Under the pieces are notes generated by a model. The model was not told the DNA's origin, ran no database searches, and saw only the letters and a list, made by a program, of their open reading frames with translations. Positions 51,504-52,968 of a DNA stretch of 52,968 nucleotides are shown here, in pieces. This DNA is from Lentisphaeria bacterium (GTDB lineage: Bacteria; Verrucomicrobiota; Lentisphaeria; Victivallales; UBA1829): NCBI GenBank assembly GCA_017615635.1, contig JAFZZR010000110.1, positions 1-52,968 of the forward strand, read 5' to 3'. The position numbers were made by a program, and so were the translations under genes. How positions within the stretch are numbered: the stretch's first letter is position 1; every line of letters starts with the position of its first letter.

Positions 51504-52968
51504 CTCTTTACGGACCTTTCTTCCGCAGCGAAAGCAAGCCCGTCGCCCTGTCTGTCGATTGCGAGAGTCATGCCGTCGTGCAGTTCGCCGGAAACGATCT
51601 TCCGGGAGACCGGGTTTTCCAGTTCGTTGACGATGACGCGCTTCAGCGGCCGGGCTCCGAAGCCGGGATCGTATCCCTTGTCCGCCAGGAAAGTCTTGGC
51701 CGAGGAAGAGATTTTCAGTGAGATGCCCTGATCCGCCAGACGGCCGGAAAAGAGCTTGAGCTGAACGTCCAGAATCCCGATCAGATCCTTCCTGGTCAGC
51801 GGATGGAAGATCTGGATCCCGTCGATCCGGTTCAGAAATTCGGGACGGAAGTGGTCGTGGAGCAGTTTCATCAGTTCGGGGCGGAGTGCTTCCGTGTCGC
51901 AGCCCTTCTTCGATTCGGCGGCATCCAGCAGCAGACTGCTCCCGATATTGGACGTCATGATGATGATGGTGTTCTTGAAATTCACCAGACGTCCGTGGGA
52001 ATCCGTGAGCTGTCCGTCGTCCAGAATCTGCAGAAACAGATTGAACACATCCGGATGCGCCTTCTCCACTTCGTCGAAGAGCAGAACGGAATAGGGACGG
52101 CGGCGGACCGCCTCAGTGAGCTGACCGCCTTCCTCGAATCCCACATATCCCGGGGCCGCGCCGATCAGACGCGAAACGGAGTATTTCTCCATGTACTCGG
52201 ACATATCGATCCGGATCATGGCACGCTCGTCGTCGAAGAGATTTTCCGCCAGCGCCCGGGCCAGCTCCGTCTTGCCTACGCCCGTGGGGCCCAGGAAGAG
52301 GAAGGAGGCCACCGGCCGCTTGGGATCCTTCAGCCCGGCCCGGGACCGCAGAACGGCATCGGAGACGGCGTCCACGGCCTCGTTCTGGCCGATGACCCGT
52401 TCATGAAGCGCATCGGAAAGATGGAGGAGCTTTTCCCGTTCGCTCTGGACCAGACGGCTGACGGGGATCCGGGTCCAGCGGCTGACGACTTCCGCAATAT
52501 CCTCTTCGGTGACGTCTTCCTTCAGCAGCCGTTTCTCCTTTTCCGCGGCGGCAAGCTTCTCTTCGGCATCCCGGATCTGACGTTCGATTCCGGGAATGAT
52601 CCCGTAGCGGAGTTCGCCCGCCCGTTCCAGCGAAGAATCCCGTTCGGCCTTATCCAGCTCCACCTTGGCCAGATCCAGACTTTCCCGCAGTTTCCGCACA
52701 CTCGTAAGCTGTTCCTTTTCCGCATCCCAGGCGGCCCGGAGAGCTTTCGCACGTTCCTTCACGTCGGCCAGTTCCTTCTGGAGTTCGGCCAGCCGGTCCG
52801 CGGATGCCTTGTCCTTCTCCTTCCGGAGCGCAGACTGCTCGATCTCCAGACGCATGGCTTTCCGTTCCGCCTCGTCGATTTCGGAGGGACAGGAGTCGAT
52901 CTCCGTCCGGAGCTTGGCTGCGGCCTCATCCACCAGGTCGATGGCCTTGTCGGGCAGGAAACGGTCGG
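51500..52968 (-). CDS. clpB: ATP-dependent chaperone ClpB, C-terminal half (5' end outside the window)
   Basis: The frame is open to the right edge. An apparent GTG start at 52933 is an internal Val in DKAIDLVDEAA, so the gene is cut by the window. The visible 489 residues cover the end of NBD1, the long coiled-coil middle domain (EIEQSALRKEKDK to AEEKLAAAEKEKRLL) and NBD2. NBD2 has Walker A FLGPTGVGKTELARAL, Walker B VLLFDEVEKAHPDVF, sensor 1 IIIMTSNIGS, the arginine finger region FLNRIDG and sensor 2 GARPLKR. A middle domain distinguishes ClpB from ClpA. It disaggregates proteins with DnaK/DnaJ/GrpE, two of which are encoded just downstream. Confidence 0.96.
   Translation of the reverse strand, partial: DRFLPDKAIDLVDEAAAKLRTEIDSCPSEIDEAERKAMRLEIEQSALRKEKDKASADRLAELQKELADVKERAKALRAAWDAEKEQLTSVRKLRESLDLAKVELDKAERDSSLERAGELRYGIIPGIERQIRDAEEKLAAAEKEKRLLKEDVTEEDIAEVVSRWTRIPVSRLVQSEREKLLHLSDALHERVIGQNEAVDAVSDAVLRSRAGLKDPKRPVASFLFLGPTGVGKTELARALAENLFDDERAMIRIDMSEYMEKYSVSRLIGAAPGYVGFEEGGQLTEAVRRRPYSVLLFDEVEKAHPDVFNLFLQILDDGQLTDSHGRLVNFKNTIIIMTSNIGSSLLLDAAESKKGCDTEALRPELMKLLHDHFRPEFLNRIDGIQIFHPLTRKDLIGILDVQLKLFSGRLADQGISLKISSSAKTFLADKGYDPGFGARPLKRVIVNELENPVSRKIVSGELHDGMTLAIDRQGDGLAFAAEERSVKS

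Overview
The window reads as a chromosomal segment of a Gram-negative anaerobe. It carries a class III (oxygen-sensitive) ribonucleotide reductase, peptidoglycan synthesis (MraY), several lipoproteins including an ABC-type transport auxiliary lipoprotein, an HlyD/ABC export system and type IV pilus retraction ATPases. GH20 and LacI genes, a cluster of sugar-type oxidoreductases, a zinc-ribbon Ser/Thr kinase and many Lentisphaerota/PVC-flavoured proteins make a Victivallales-like gut or sediment bacterium my best guess. This is inference from gene content only; no rRNA or tRNA gene is in the window. GC content and codon use look even throughout, and I see no insertion sequence, prophage, CRISPR array or integrase.

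Layout. 1-6 kb: the end of a polytopic membrane protein, a small basic protein, QueD and MazG, then a minus-strand group (thioredoxin-ankyrin protein, FKBP isomerase, tRNA-dihydrouridine synthase). 6-10.5 kb: an anaerobic dNTP unit of nrdG, an nrdD fused to a redoxin domain, and a thioredoxin reductase, preceded by two NrdR boxes spaced exactly 32 bp and closed by a strong terminator. 10.7-16.7 kb: envelope and signalling genes (zinc-ribbon protein, degenerate S41-like protein, TPR-LysM lipoprotein, ABC-auxiliary lipoprotein, zinc-ribbon kinase) and mraY outside any dcw cluster. 16.7-21.2 kb: DnaQ-like exonuclease, SirB1-like protein, glycerophosphodiesterase, GH20 hexosaminidase. 21.2-26.3 kb: a YhiI/RbbA/YhhJ-type tripartite ABC exporter with overlapping genes. 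26.3-35 kb: a membrane protein, an EF-G paralogue, an unknown pair that includes a 1006-residue lipoprotein, and a ferredoxin-nitroreductase.

35-44.8 kb is the most interesting region. A LacI regulator is divergent from a nine-gene operon: a type I dehydroquinase-like enzyme, three short-chain or extended dehydrogenases, a beta-lactamase-fold serine hydrolase, two zinc-independent MDR oxidoreductases, a Gfo/Idh/MocA oxidoreductase and an SGNH hydrolase, ended by a terminator. It looks like a dedicated catabolic pathway that de-esterifies, oxidises and dehydrates a polyhydroxylated ring. I suggest quinate/shikimate-type compounds or their esters as a testable hypothesis.

44.8-47.5 kb encodes two PilT-family ATPases whose deviations from the family motifs are complementary. 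47.5-53 kb on the minus strand is a chaperone and quality-control group (clpB, grpE, dnaJ, smpB) followed by a MATE transporter. Several intergenic regions share a promoter form, TTG(N)3 - 16 or 17 bp - TATA(A/T)T, which looks like the housekeeping consensus here.
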